Below, in pieces: positions 1-9,523 of a DNA stretch of 64,000 nt; position 1 is the stretch's first letter; each line of letters starts with the position of its first letter. The DNA lies in contig JBIKWB010000023.1 in the NCBI GenBank assembly GCA_044356555.1, positions 1 through 64,000 on the forward strand, in the 5' to 3' direction. This DNA comes from Tous-C4FEB sp044356555 (GTDB taxonomy: Bacteria; Verrucomicrobiota; Verrucomicrobiia; Opitutales; Opitutaceae). The position numbers and the translations under genes are program-made. The notes under the pieces are model-generated. The model was not told the DNA's origin and did not search any database. It saw nothing but the letters and a program-made list of their open reading frames with translations.

Positions 1-982
1 TCACTTCCGCTTCGTAAGCTTTAGCCGGGCGCATGGCAAAATACTCGGCAATGGGTCGCTTCCATTTGATGCGGTGCTGCTCGACCAGGGGTGCCGCCGA
101 CACCCAGGTCTCGCGCATCATGGGAATGAAGCGCGGACGCAGCTCAAACTTCGAACGAACTTCCGCGCCATAGACGAATTTTTTTGGGCCGTGAATCCAG
201 TTCATCACTTCGTTGGTCGGGTCGGCAAAGATCGGCAGGTTCGCCGCACACGGCGGATAAGAGGGTTCCAGCCAGTCTTCATTCTCGGCGAAACCCTTCT
301 CGTTCCATCCGTGCGGATGGACGCGGCCATCAAACTCCTCCTGCAGGGCCTGCATGAAGAACATGCGATGCTGCCCCGGCTTCCACGCCTGCGACAGGTG
401 AACGCGCCACGAGTTGTCAGAGAGCACCGTTTCGCGGCGACCGTCGGCGTGCTCGATCTCCAGTTTGAAGATGAAGCCCGCGCGGCTCATCGGACACGTC
501 GCGTCACCCTGGCCGAAGTAAAGCACGGTCGCCGCAAGCACGTTCTCGCCTGAAGTTAGGGACTCGGTGAGATCCATGTGATCCACCTCCGGCCAGCGCG
601 GATCATTCGGCGCCGGACCCCATTGCACCCGGCCGCCATTGACTTCGAGCAGGTAGCGGCTCTCGCCGATGATCCAGCCCGTCGCTTTCTTTGGCTTCGC
701 GTTCAGCTGCAGGACGCGGCGGAAGAGAATGAAGGTATTCGGCAGCGTGCGGTCGCCCGGATACCAGAGCCACTTGGCGGGTGAAAGATCCAGCGTGTCG
801 CCAGGCGCTGACTCAAATGGCTTCACCGGAAACGGTGTAGCGGGCGCGCCCGGAGCGGCGGATGCCTGGGCCGCATCTGCGGCCGCGGCCGTCGGAGCGA
901 CGGCGGCGGACAACGCGATAAAACCGGAGGATTTTAGGAATTCGCGGCGAGGAAGGTTGGCGGAATCAAGTGATGGTTTCAT
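1..982 (-). CDS. GH78-like alpha-L-rhamnosidase, N-terminal part (3' end outside window)
   Basis: The reading frame starts at an ATG at 982 and is still open at base 1, so about 327 residues are visible and the C-terminus is missing. Residues 11-32 form a Tat-type leader (PRREFLKSSGF followed by an Ala-rich stretch), so the enzyme is probably exported. The following 'PAKWLWYPGDRTLPNTF' and 'FGQGDATCPMSRAGFIFKLEI' segments resemble the N-terminal beta-sandwich domains of GH78-type rhamnosidases. The catalytic (alpha/alpha)6 barrel would lie outside the window, so catalytic residues cannot be checked. It follows the DUF1501 gene by 13 nt and is the last visible gene of this minus-strand operon. 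The family call is from pattern recognition only. Confidence 0.6.
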   Translation of the reverse strand, partial: MKPSLDSANLPRREFLKSSGFIALSAAVAPTAAAADAAQASAAPGAPATPFPVKPFESAPGDTLDLSPAKWLWYPGDRTLPNTFILFRRVLQLNAKPKKATGWIIGESRYLLEVNGGRVQWGPAPNDPRWPEVDHMDLTESLTSGENVLAATVLYFGQGDATCPMSRAGFIFKLEIEHADGRRETVLSDNSWRVHLSQAWKPGQHRMFFMQALQEEFDGRVHPHGWNEKGFAENEDWLEPSYPPCAANLPIFADPTNEVMNWIHGPKKFVYGAEVRSKFELRPRFIPMMRETWVSAAPLVEQHRIKWKRPIAEYFAMRPAKAYEAEV

Positions 983-995
983 AAGAAGAATGGGT

Positions 996-2417
996 TCAGG
1001 CGAGCAGCGCGCTGATCACGCGGCCGTGAACGTCTGTCAGTCGGTAACGGCGGCCCTGAAACCGGTAGGTCAGGCGCTCGTGGTCGATGCCGAACAGATG
1101 GAGGAGGGTTGCGTGCAGGTCGTGGACGTGCACCGGGTCCTTCACGACGTTGTAGCCGTAGTCGTCGGTCTCGCCGTAGGTGAGGCCCGGCTTGACGCCG
1201 CCGCCGGCCATCCAACCCGTGAAGCAGCGGGGGTGGTGGTCGCGACCGAAGTTGTTCGCGGTCATCGGCCCTTGGCAGTAGTTTGTCCGCCCGAACTCGC
1301 CGCCCCACACGACCAAGGTATCCTTGAGCATGCCGCGCGCCTTCAGGTCAGACACGAGGGCGGCGGCGGGCTGGTCTGTTTCAAGGCACTCGCTCCGGAG
1401 GCCGTTCGGCAGGCTGCTGTGGTGATCCCAGTCCTGATGGTAAAGCTGGATGAACTTCACGCCGCGCTCGGCCAGCCGACGTGCGAGCAGGCAGTTGGCG
1501 GCGAAAGTGCCGGGGTTGCGGGCGTTGGGCCCGTAGGAATCGATCACATGCGCGGGCTCTCCGCGGAGGTCGGTGACTTCGGGGACGCTCGATTGCAGGC
1601 TGAACGCCATTTCGTAGTTCGCGATGCGCGTTGAGATCTCGGCATCGGGGGTGCCGGCGAACTGGTGCTCGTGTAATTCACGCAGGCGATCCAGCGCCAG
1701 GCGCCTGCCTTTCGCGCTCTGCCCGGCGGGGTTGTTCAGGTAAAGCACGGCGTCGGCGGCGGAGCGGAAGCGCACGCCCTGGTGCCGGGCCGGCAGGAAG
1801 CCGGATCCCCACAGATGGGACATCAGCGGCTGGCCCTTCTTCTTGTCCTTGGTGATCAGCACAACGAAGGACGGCAGGTTGGCATTCGCGCTGCCTAGCC
1901 CGTAATCGATCCAGGAACCGAAACTGGGACGGCCTGGGATCTGCGAACCCGTCTGCATGAAAGTGACGCCTGGTCCGTGATTGATGGACTCGGTGTGCAT
2001 CGAACGGATAATGCAAAGGTCGTCGGCGATTTTGGCGGTGTGGGGGAGGAGTTCGCTGAACCAGGCGCCGCTCTGGCCGTGCCGGGAAAATTTGAAGGGC
2101 GAGCCGGCGATAGGGATGGAACTCTGGTTGCCGGACATGCCGGTGAGTCGTTGGGCGCCGCGCACGGAATCGGGGAGCTGTTCGCCGTGGCGTTGGTTGA
2201 GGAGCGGCTTGGGGTCGAGGAGATCCAACTGGGAGGGGCCACCAGACTGGAAAAGGTAGATGACGCGCTTGATCCGTGCCGGGAAGTGGGGGAGCTCGGG
2301 AAGTCCCGCGGTGCCCGGCGCGGGCGTCGCGGCCCGCGCTTCGGGGCGCAGCAGGTCGGCCAGTGCGATGCCGCCGAGGCCGAGAGCGAGCCGGTTGAGG
2401 CACTCGCGGCGGCTCAT
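996..2417 (-). CDS. DUF1501 family Tat-exported protein
   Basis: 473 residues from the ATG at 2417. I chose this start because it places the twin-arginine leader (MSRRECLNRLALGLGG) at the N-terminus; an ATG at 2474 would add 19 residues with no signal character. Family-typical segments are FQSGGPSQLDLLDPK, HTESINHGPG, WGGEFGRTNY and a GRDHHP motif near residue 380. DUF1501 proteins belong to the alkaline-phosphatase/sulfatase-like group and usually sit next to DUF1553 genes in Planctomycetes and Verrucomicrobia, exactly as here. Their biochemical role is not established. It probably acts in the periplasm together with the preceding cytochrome-type protein. Confidence 0.9.
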   Translation of the reverse strand: MSRRECLNRLALGLGGIALADLLRPEARAATPAPGTAGLPELPHFPARIKRVIYLFQSGGPSQLDLLDPKPLLNQRHGEQLPDSVRGAQRLTGMSGNQSSIPIAGSPFKFSRHGQSGAWFSELLPHTAKIADDLCIIRSMHTESINHGPGVTFMQTGSQIPGRPSFGSWIDYGLGSANANLPSFVVLITKDKKKGQPLMSHLWGSGFLPARHQGVRFRSAADAVLYLNNPAGQSAKGRRLALDRLRELHEHQFAGTPDAEISTRIANYEMAFSLQSSVPEVTDLRGEPAHVIDSYGPNARNPGTFAANCLLARRLAERGVKFIQLYHQDWDHHSSLPNGLRSECLETDQPAAALVSDLKARGMLKDTLVVWGGEFGRTNYCQGPMTANNFGRDHHPRCFTGWMAGGGVKPGLTYGETDDYGYNVVKDPVHVHDLHATLLHLFGIDHERLTYRFQGRRYRLTDVHGRVISALLA

Positions 2418-2482
2418 TGAAAACCAAGGGGTGTGGCCGGTGCAGAGTGGTGAGTGGGATGGGTGTGTCGGCATGGTGGTGA

Positions 2483-5400
2483 TCAGCGCTTCATCACGAA
2501 CTCGTCATGGTTCATCAGGGTATTGACGACCACGGCGACCGCCGCGGTGACCGGGGGCGGCAGGCCGACCGCGCGGGGAGTGGCGCCCGTGGCGAGATAG
2601 GTCTCGGCCCCACGCGGATCGGCGGTGAACACCGCCAACTGGTCCTCGAAGAGGCGGATGATTATTTCCCGCTCGGCGGCGTCCGGCGGTCGGCAAAGCA
2701 CCCGCTCGAAGGCTGCGGCCACGATCCGGTCCCGCTGTCCCCCGTGGGCGCGATAGAGCTCTTCGGCCAGCGCCCGGGAGGCCTCGACGAATTGGGGGCC
2801 ATTCAGCAGCACAAGCGCCTGGAGGGGCGTGTTGGTGGTGTCGCGGCGGACCACGCAGACCACCCGCTTCGGCACGTCGAAGGCCTCCAGCACCGGGGCC
2901 GGACCGGTGCGCCGCCAGAAGGTGTAGACGCTGCGGCGGTGAAGGTCCTCTCCCTTGCCGGCGGGGGCGGGCTTGAATGATTCGGGGATATCATAGGTGT
3001 AGACGGGAGGACCACCGATCTTCTCGACGAGCAGGCCGCTCGCTGCCAGGGACCGGTCGCGGATCATCTCGGCGGGGAGCCGGTAGCGCGGGCCACGAGC
3101 GAGCCACGTGTTCTCCGGGTCATCCGCCATGATCCCCGGCGTCGCAAAGCTGCGTTGCCGGTAGGTCTCGGAAAGGACGATCGTCCGGAGGAGAGCCTTC
3201 ACATCCCAGCCCGACCGGATGAACTCACCGGCGAGCCAGTCCAGCAACTCAGGGTGGGTGGGTTGGTCGCCCTGGCTACCAAAGTCTTCGGCGGTCTTTA
3301 CGAGCCCATGTCCGAACAGGGCCTGCCAGAAACGATTCACCGTCACGCGGGCAAAAAGCGGATGGCGCGGGTCGGTCAGCCAGCGCGCCAACCCGAGACG
3401 GTTGCGGGGCTCCGAGGCCGGAAAGGGGGGCAGGATCTCCGGGGTGCCGGCCGCGACACTTTCGCCGCGCTGATCATACTCTCCGCGCCGGAGGACGTAG
3501 GCGGTCCGAGGCTGGAAGCTCTGCCGCATGACCATGATTTCGCGGGCTTCCTCCGCGGCATCGGTTTGGGCTGCGCGCGCGGCGTGAAGCGACCCCAGCG
3601 CCTGCTGGTAGGCGGGGTCATGGTTGGTCAGGTAATAGTCGAAGCGCGCCTCCGGGGCGGCCCCCGCCAGCGCGCCGGACCTGTGCAGGTCGGCCGCCTC
3701 GAGCTCGGTGACCGCTCTGTTGAAGATTCGGAGGTCGTCGACCAGCCCGTCCTTGAACGCCCGGTCGCGGAAGCGCGCCCCGACGGTCAGCGTGTTGGGG
3801 GAAAATTCGGGTGGGCTGTAGGTGCGGCTGCCGGTGATGTCCTTGGTCAGGTTGTCTTGGACTATCTCGACGCGGACGGGTCGGCCATCGACGTAGAGGC
3901 GCAGGCCGGCCGCAAGGCTGGAGCCGTCAGAGGTGACAATGACGTGCACCCATTGGCTGAGGGGCAGCGGGTCGAGGGCGCGGATCGAGACCGCGTTCCC
4001 TGGCCAGAAGTGGATGAGAGACCAGCGCAGCCGACCCTCGTTGAGGATGAGTTCGTAGCCCCGACTTCCGCTGTCGCTGGCGGCGCTGGACCGGTGGAGG
4101 ATGACGGCCCGCTCCTCCTTGCGCGGCGCTTTGAGCCGCAGCGCGACGGAGAAGGGATCGTGCCGTCGGAAGTTTCCCACCGTCGTGTTGAGCGGGAAAT
4201 CGCCGTTGAAACGAACGGCGGATCCGCTGCTGCCGGGCACGAACTGATTATCGACGGGCGAGGTGGCGTAGTCGCCCGGTTGGGCCGCGTTGGCGAACCG
4301 CAGGAGCGCCGGCGGCAACTCGGGCGCGGGGGCGGCCTCGGCGTTCGGCGTAACCGCGGGGTCCTTCGGACCCTTTGGCGGAATCGGGGCCGGTTCACCG
4401 TCGTCAAAGTTGAAGCGCGCAATTTCACCGCCCGCCTTGAGGCCCGAGGCGGGCGTATCCCTGAGCCAGCGCTCGAACGCCCCGCGGGCCGACGCGCGTG
4501 CGGCTTCGAGAGCCTGCTCCGCGGTCCGGACCGCACTGGTCGCGGCGGCGTGTTTCCGCCGCTGCGTGTCATCGGGCAGCCACATGGTCGGGGTCGGCGT
4601 CGACTCCGGCCCCAGCGGATACAGGCCCGCCTCGTCGATGTCCTGAAAAAACGCCGAGAGGGAATAGTATTCCCGCTGCGAAATCGGATCGTATTTGTGG
4701 TCGTGGCAGCGGGCGCATTCAAGCGTGAGACCAAGAAAGGCGGCACCGAACGTGGTGGTGCGGTCGTTGACGTGGTTGATCCGGTATTCCTCCTCGACGG
4801 ATCCCGCTTCGGCCTCCTGCGGGTGCAGGCGGTTGAACGCGGTGGCGAGGATCTGCTCGTCGGTGGCGCCGGGCAGGAGGTCGCCGGCGAGCTGCCAAGT
4901 GACGAATTGGTCCCAAGGTAGGTTGCGGTTGAAGGCGCTGATGACCCAGTCGCGCCACGGCCACATGTCGCGCACGCGGTCGATCTGGAAACCGTAGCTG
5001 TCGGCATACCGGGCGACGTCGAGCCAGTCGGCCGCCATCCGCTCGCCGTAGCGGGGCGAGGCGAGCAGGCGGTCCACGAGTTGGGGAATCGCCTCTGGAG
5101 ACGGGTCAGCCACGAACGCCGCGATCTCGGAGGGTGTCGGGGGCAGGCCGTTAAGGTCGAGTGTCAGGCGCCGGATGAGAGTGAGGCGGTCAGCCTCGGG
5201 CTGGGGTTGCAGCTGGCGGCTGGCCAGAGAGGCGAAGACGAGGCGGTCGATGGGTGACGAGGCGGGCGGGAAGCCCGCCGGTTCCCGGGTGGGAGCTTGG
5301 GCGGCTAGGTCGGGAGGCGCGAATGACCAGTGCGACTGGTAGCCGGCCCCCTCGTCGATCCAGCGTTTGAGCGTGGCGACCTCGGTGGGGGTTAGGCGGC

Positions 5401-5866
5401 CGAGCTTCGCTTCGGGCGGAGGCATGACTTCCTCGGGATCGGTGCTCGTGATGCGGAAGATAAGTTCACTCTCGGCACTGCGGCCCGGAGTGATGGCGGC
5501 GGTGGCGTTTTCGGCGAGAAGCGCGCCGGCGCGGGTATCGAGACGGAGCTTGGCTTTGCGGCTGCTTTCGTCGGGGCCGTGGCAGTTGAAGCACTTGTCC
5601 GACAGGATCGGCCTGATTTCCCGGTTGAAGTCCACCGGCGCCGCCTGGGCTGGCAGCGCCGGGAGCAGCGCGACCGCCGCGAAGACCAGCCGGTGACGGG
5701 ACCGGGATACGGTGCGGGCAGGCAGGAAGCTGGGGGTCGCGTTGGGTCGATTTATGGGGCCTGCAGTTTCGGAAGGCGGGGCGTCGACGGTGCTCTGGTC
5801 ATCGCGACCGGAGGATTCTGGGAATTCGCGGCGAGGAACGCTGGCAGAATCAGGTGATGGATTCAT
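2483..5866 (-). CDS. DUF1549/DUF1553 domain protein with c-type heme motifs (PSCyt1-PSCyt2-LamG-PSD1)
   Basis: About 1127 residues from the ATG at 5866; an upstream ATG at 5938 overlaps the preceding ORF and is less likely. Domains in order: a hydrophobic leader (RLVFAAVALLPALPAQA), a PSCyt1 module with the heme-binding CFNCH, a DUF1549 module with a second CARCH motif, a LamG-like insert around residues 500-730 (ending in VDDLRIFNRAV), and a C-terminal DUF1553 module (NRFWQALFGHGLVKTAEDFG). It is probably a periplasmic multidomain cytochrome acting with the DUF1501 partner on a polysaccharide. The first 20 residues are odd: they copy the Tat leader of the GH78-like gene at 982 but have lost its hydrophobic core. 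The true start may lie further downstream, before the second leader. Confidence 0.88.
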   Translation of the reverse strand: MNPSPDSASVPRREFPESSGRDDQSTVDAPPSETAGPINRPNATPSFLPARTVSRSRHRLVFAAVALLPALPAQAAPVDFNREIRPILSDKCFNCHGPDESSRKAKLRLDTRAGALLAENATAAITPGRSAESELIFRITSTDPEEVMPPPEAKLGRLTPTEVATLKRWIDEGAGYQSHWSFAPPDLAAQAPTREPAGFPPASSPIDRLVFASLASRQLQPQPEADRLTLIRRLTLDLNGLPPTPSEIAAFVADPSPEAIPQLVDRLLASPRYGERMAADWLDVARYADSYGFQIDRVRDMWPWRDWVISAFNRNLPWDQFVTWQLAGDLLPGATDEQILATAFNRLHPQEAEAGSVEEEYRINHVNDRTTTFGAAFLGLTLECARCHDHKYDPISQREYYSLSAFFQDIDEAGLYPLGPESTPTPTMWLPDDTQRRKHAAATSAVRTAEQALEAARASARGAFERWLRDTPASGLKAGGEIARFNFDDGEPAPIPPKGPKDPAVTPNAEAAPAPELPPALLRFANAAQPGDYATSPVDNQFVPGSSGSAVRFNGDFPLNTTVGNFRRHDPFSVALRLKAPRKEERAVILHRSSAASDSGSRGYELILNEGRLRWSLIHFWPGNAVSIRALDPLPLSQWVHVIVTSDGSSLAAGLRLYVDGRPVRVEIVQDNLTKDITGSRTYSPPEFSPNTLTVGARFRDRAFKDGLVDDLRIFNRAVTELEAADLHRSGALAGAAPEARFDYYLTNHDPAYQQALGSLHAARAAQTDAAEEAREIMVMRQSFQPRTAYVLRRGEYDQRGESVAAGTPEILPPFPASEPRNRLGLARWLTDPRHPLFARVTVNRFWQALFGHGLVKTAEDFGSQGDQPTHPELLDWLAGEFIRSGWDVKALLRTIVLSETYRQRSFATPGIMADDPENTWLARGPRYRLPAEMIRDRSLAASGLLVEKIGGPPVYTYDIPESFKPAPAGKGEDLHRRSVYTFWRRTGPAPVLEAFDVPKRVVCVVRRDTTNTPLQALVLLNGPQFVEASRALAEELYRAHGGQRDRIVAAAFERVLCRPPDAAEREIIIRLFEDQLAVFTADPRGAETYLATGATPRAVGLPPPVTAAVAVVVNTLMNHDEFVMKR

Positions 5867-5879
5867 AACAGGAATGAGC

Positions 5880-7437
5880 TCAGCCGGCGCGTCGTCCCAG
5901 CAGGAAGGTGCAGCCCAGCGAGGGTAGGGGCTCATCAAGTGTGGCCTCGATCCGGCCGTTTTGGTAGGTGGTATTCAACGCTCGTAACTGGCCCGCGGGA
6001 TCTATGCGCGACCACTTATAGTTGGCGAAATCACCGGCCAACCGGATGGCCGCAGCGGGGGCGGGGGCGGTGCTGAGGTTCCAGATCGTCAGAAGGACTT
6101 GCTCACCGGCGCCCAGCCGCAGCGCCTTCAACAGGAAGACTCCCTCGGAGAGGGTCAGGGCCGGCACCGCCCCGCCTTGCACCCACTCAATGGCCCGCAC
6201 GAGGCACGGGGCGCTCCACCGGCTGAGCAGGGACTCGCCTGTGGTGGCATCGGTCTGGGCATTCAGCAGCGCAAAGCGCGCGCCGGCGGGACTCGTCCAC
6301 GTCAGGATATGCGGCGCGCTGACCTGTCGGAGTTCGTCGAGATAGGTGACGAGAGTCGTGGCATCCTTGGCGCTCACGCGAAATGGCAGGTGTTCTTTGC
6401 CGGGCAGGCGGCCGACAAAATAATAGTAGGGCCACAACTCGGTGCCGCCATCCTGCCGCTCGTAGCGGACGTGCATCACCTCGGTCGCTGCACAGCGGTC
6501 GCCCAGCGTCAGTCCGATCTGCTCCAGCCTTCCGCGCTTTTGCAGCGTCTGGAGGGCGCGCAGGTCGAGAAATCCTCCCCGTTGCAGGACCTTGTCCAGC
6601 CCCGCGTCATCCAGGTGCTGCAGCGAATCGCCCCATAGCAGCGACGCATCCTCGGCGCGGCGCACGCAACGCAGCGGCACGCCGCGCGCTTGGAGGGCTT
6701 TCAACGATGTCTTTCGCAGGAGGCCGAGCTTCTGAGCCGTGGGGTCCTGCCAGACCGCGACCCCGATCGGTTCGTTGCGGCCCTGCAGGAGTGAGTCCAC
6801 GGTGCTCAGCTGCCCCCGACGGGACGCGAAGTACTCCACCAGCGAGCGTGATTCCGCAGCTGGGACCGGGTTCGCGTCAGGGCTGCCGTTCAGGCCCAGG
6901 GCCACCCGCGGCTCGCCCAAGGAGAGAATGTAGGCGTGGTGGGCGAATGCCGCCACGGGTGATTTAAGGGCCGGATCGTACGGATAGTTTTCGCACTCGG
7001 GAAAGAATTCGATATCGTCCTCCAACCGCGCCCTCCACGAGTCCAGACCCCAGAAACGCTCCGGGTAATCCGCCAGTGGGGCATTCTCCCGGTAGAGTTG
7101 AATCTGGGGACGGACGAACGGGCGCTTGTTGCCGGCGAAGGCGCGGGCCACGCGCGAGACATCGTGGGTGACCGTGTCGGCATGCATGTAGCCGAGTCGC
7201 GTGTCCGGCGACACCCCATGGACCACCTCCCGCAACGTCGCCGCGAGGGAAGCCAGGTCATCCGTAATCAGCTCCGACATCAGGGCCCGGGCGGCGCGAT
7301 CGCCGCCGGTCAGTAGGGAATCGACGGTCGAGGGATCAGCCGCGCAGCCAAACCGTGCGGCGAAGCGCGCGACCCGCGCAGGGACAAAACACTGCGTGAA
7401 CTTCACCGTGTAGTCGTCGTCGACGAACAGCAGAGTG
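5880..7437 (-). pseudogene. 3' fragment of a glycoside-hydrolase-like gene, N-terminus replaced
   Basis: The frame runs about 515 codons and stops 13 nt before the DUF1553 start. It opens with LLFVDDDYTVKFTQCF, which resembles the middle of TIM-barrel hydrolase-like proteins ('DDDF...CFCPRC') rather than an N-terminus. No leader is present although its operon partners are exported. A GTG at 7406 could serve as a start, giving 508 residues. Upstream of about 7433 the DNA instead encodes, in another frame, the N-terminus of a TonB receptor. I infer that a deletion removed the 5' half of this gene and the 3' part of a receptor gene. The exact hydrolase family is not recognised. Confidence 0.6.
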
Positions 7438-7705
7438 ATCGGTTGGTTCCAGAGATCGACGATGTGTTCAACGCCTGATATGTGTCTTTCGCGTCTTCTC
7501 GTACCTCAAATGGGCCCAGAACAATCGCCGCTTCATTCGAAGCCTTTGGCGCAGCCGAGGGAGCTTGAGCCTGCATTTCGGAAATTGCCCCGGTCGCAGC
7601 AAGCGCCAGGAGATAGATCAAGCCAGAAGCAGTTCGCATTCTGCTGAGTTTGCGCGGGGCAATAAATTCGTGCCGTATCGGGTTTTGAGTGTTGAGCGAT
7701 TTCAA
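7403..7705 (-). pseudogene. TonB-dependent receptor, 5' stub truncated by deletion
   Basis: An ORF of 100 residues starting at 7705 (or, more likely, at the ATG at 7639) encodes a signal peptide (ASGLIYLLALAATGAISEMQA). After it come 'IVLGPFEVREDAKDTYQALN' and 'TSSISGTNRSL', the typical N-terminal region of Verrucomicrobial TonB receptors. Similarity stops at the Leu codon ending at 7433. The frame then reads CCSSTTTTR and ends at 7403 inside the sequence of the downstream hydrolase fragment. A full receptor would have some 700-1100 residues with plug and barrel; all of that is missing. A candidate operator lies about 98 nt upstream at 7803-7817. Confidence 0.75.
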
Positions 7706-8279
7706 GGGATTTGGGAAATCCTAGGTAAGACCAGGGGTTGGTGTGAGCGGTCGCGAGCGCTACCCAATCCGCGAAACGCAATGAAAGCTACATCTTTTTC
7801 GGTTTCCAGTAAAACGCTGGCGGCGACGTTGTGGGTGCTCGGCAGCAATGTCGGCTCAGCCTTGTTGTAAATTCGCGCTCTTTTTGTTCGGACGGTGCGG
7901 GGGATAGGTCGAAACGTAGATCCACGTGCTGCACTGTCACCGACAGATTGGGGTTGCCGCTACTGTGCCGCTATTATGGAGGCATATCAGCGCAATTTTG
8001 TGCGCAGAGGACGTATTCGATCTGCGGAATCGCGGTCTCAACAGCCCATACCTTATGCCGGGTGAGAGCGCAGACTGCAACCAGAGCGGAATTTTCCAAG
8101 ACATGGTGACGTGCCAGCACAGAGGTGGAAAACGACTGCAGTGGCTTGAGGATCCTTGGAAAACTCGAACTGGGGGGATAACAGAAGATGAGGGGGAAGA
8201 CGGATGCGCGCTCGGATTTACCGGCTGCTTTCTGCTTGCCTCAACGGGCAACAGAAGACTCTGTCCAGTTTCCAGTAAA
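7706..8279. other. Divergent intergenic region with two operator candidates
   Basis: About 570 nt separate the receptor stub from the LacI gene. I see no supported gene here. The only signals are two copies of a 15-mer at 7803-7817 and 8269-8283. The first lies inside a short dyad (CCAGTAAAACGCTGG, 7806-7820). Confidence 0.6.
7803..7817 (+). promoter_or_regulatory. Operator-like 15-mer, copy 1 (TTTCCAGTAAAAYGC)
   Basis: TTTCCAGTAAAACGC, upstream of the divergent receptor stub and hydrolase operon. The same sequence recurs at 8269-8283 and 35908-35922 with only a C/T change. Three copies of a 12-base core in 64 kb is far above chance. Its right flank extends to CCAG-N7-CTGG, a LacI-operator-like dyad. 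Confidence 0.55.
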
Positions 8280-8283
8280 ATGC
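8269..8283 (+). promoter_or_regulatory. Operator-like 15-mer, copy 2, overlapping the LacI start codon
   Basis: TTTCCAGTAAAATGC, whose last bases include the ATG of the LacI-type gene at 8280. This position suggests autoregulation, or a leaderless transcript starting within the site. Confidence 0.5.
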
Positions 8284-9332
8284 CCCCCCGCCTCTCCATC
8301 CGCGATCTGGCCGCCCAGATCGGAGTGTCACACACCACCGTCTCGCTGGCGCTCCGCAACAGTCCGCGCATCACGCCAGGGGTGCGCAAACAGGTGCAAA
8401 AGGCGGCGCGCCAGGCGGGCTATCATGCCGATCCCACCGTCTCGAATCTGATGGCCCGCTTGCGGACGATTCGGACCACCGCCGTGCGTGAGACGCTGGG
8501 ATTCATCACGGCGTGGCCGACCCGCAACGGTTGGCGGGACGCTCCTAATCACGTGCGTTTCTTTGACGGGGCCGCCCGTCGCGCGCGCGAGGCGGGCTAT
8601 GTCTTCGAAGAATTCTGGCTGAAGGAGGCCGGCATGACTAGCCGGCGGATGTCGCGGATTCTGCGCGCCCGGGGGATCCGCGGTCTGGTGCTGTGTTCGC
8701 TCCCGAACGTTGGCGGACGTCTCGCCCTCGAATGGAAACACTTTGCGTGCGTGGCCAAGGGGCTGACGGTGCAGCATCCGCCGGTGCACCGGGTCGTATC
8801 TTCGCACTACGAAGACATGCATCTCGTGCTGGAGCAGTTGGCGCGCCGCAAGTATCACCGAATGGGATTGGTTCTTGGTGAAGCGCTCAGCGCCCGGGTC
8901 GACCGGGCCTGGCTCGCGTCTTATCTGCTGCACCAAAACGATGTTCCCAAGGGTGATCGAGTGCCCCCACTCATCACCTGCACGCCGGCCGCGCAAAAGG
9001 ACTTTGCCCGCTGGTTTTCGACGCATCGCCCGGATGTGCTCTTGTTTTCAGAGCAACAGGTGCGGGCTTGGCTGGACAGCCTGGGGCTCTCGGTTCCAGG
9101 CAGCGTGGGCCTGGTGCACCTCGACTGGTCGCCGGATCTGGCGCCGTTGGCTGGCTTGGACTCCGATCCGGAAATGCTCGGTGAAGCCGCGATTGATTTG
9201 CTCATCGGCCAACTGCAGGCGAACGAACTCGGCATCCCGAAGCACGAGAAGATTGTGGCTGTCCGGGGACATTGGGTCGCGGGCAAGTCGGTGCGCGGGC
9301 GCTGCCTTTTGATTTACTGGAAAGCAAAATAG
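8280..9332 (+). CDS. LacI-family transcriptional regulator
   Basis: 350 residues from the ATG at 8280. I chose this start because the DNA-binding domain begins at once: residues 5-30 (LSIRDLAAQIGVSHTTVSLALRN) are a canonical LacI helix-turn-helix, followed by a hinge-helix region and a periplasmic-binding-type sugar sensor domain to residue 340. The family acts as dimers on palindromic operators and responds to sugars or sugar acids. It stands just upstream of a D-lyxose-isomerase-like gene and a transporter on the same strand, and divergent from the receptor/hydrolase operon, so it may control both. The 15-mer at its own start and upstream of the divergent operon is the obvious operator candidate. 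Confidence 0.9.
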   Translation: MPPRLSIRDLAAQIGVSHTTVSLALRNSPRITPGVRKQVQKAARQAGYHADPTVSNLMARLRTIRTTAVRETLGFITAWPTRNGWRDAPNHVRFFDGAARRAREAGYVFEEFWLKEAGMTSRRMSRILRARGIRGLVLCSLPNVGGRLALEWKHFACVAKGLTVQHPPVHRVVSSHYEDMHLVLEQLARRKYHRMGLVLGEALSARVDRAWLASYLLHQNDVPKGDRVPPLITCTPAAQKDFARWFSTHRPDVLLFSEQQVRAWLDSLGLSVPGSVGLVHLDWSPDLAPLAGLDSDPEMLGEAAIDLLIGQLQANELGIPKHEKIVAVRGHWVAGKSVRGRCLLIYWKAK

Positions 9333-9431
9333 CGTTCGCGTTTTCACCGACGGAAATTTACTTCTTGTTTCCATGTTCGACCCGTCAACCTCGGGGGTGA
9401 TTCGCGCCCTAAGTTCCTGCTCCAAAGCTTT

Positions 9432-9450
9432 TTTGCACGGTCAATGCAAA
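9432..9450 (+). promoter_or_regulatory. Short dyad upstream of the isomerase gene
   Basis: TTTGCA-N7-TGCAAA, 73 nt before the isomerase ATG. It could be a regulator site, but one copy with 6-base arms is weak evidence. Confidence 0.25.
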
Positions 9451-9523
9451 GTTGGCTCCTGCGCGCCTGTGAAGGGCTCGGCCCGGGCGTCGGCGGTCGA
9501 AATCTTTCCCTGTTCACGATTTT

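Noticed and set aside
3155..4921. Long open frame of 588 codons on the plus strand
   Set aside because: It is antisense to the DUF1549/DUF1553 gene. High GC removes stop codons from the opposite strand, and the translation shows no family motifs.
9313..9323. TTTACTGGAAA as a fourth 15-mer operator
   Set aside because: Only 11 bases match and it lies inside the LacI coding end, so it is mentioned but not called a site.
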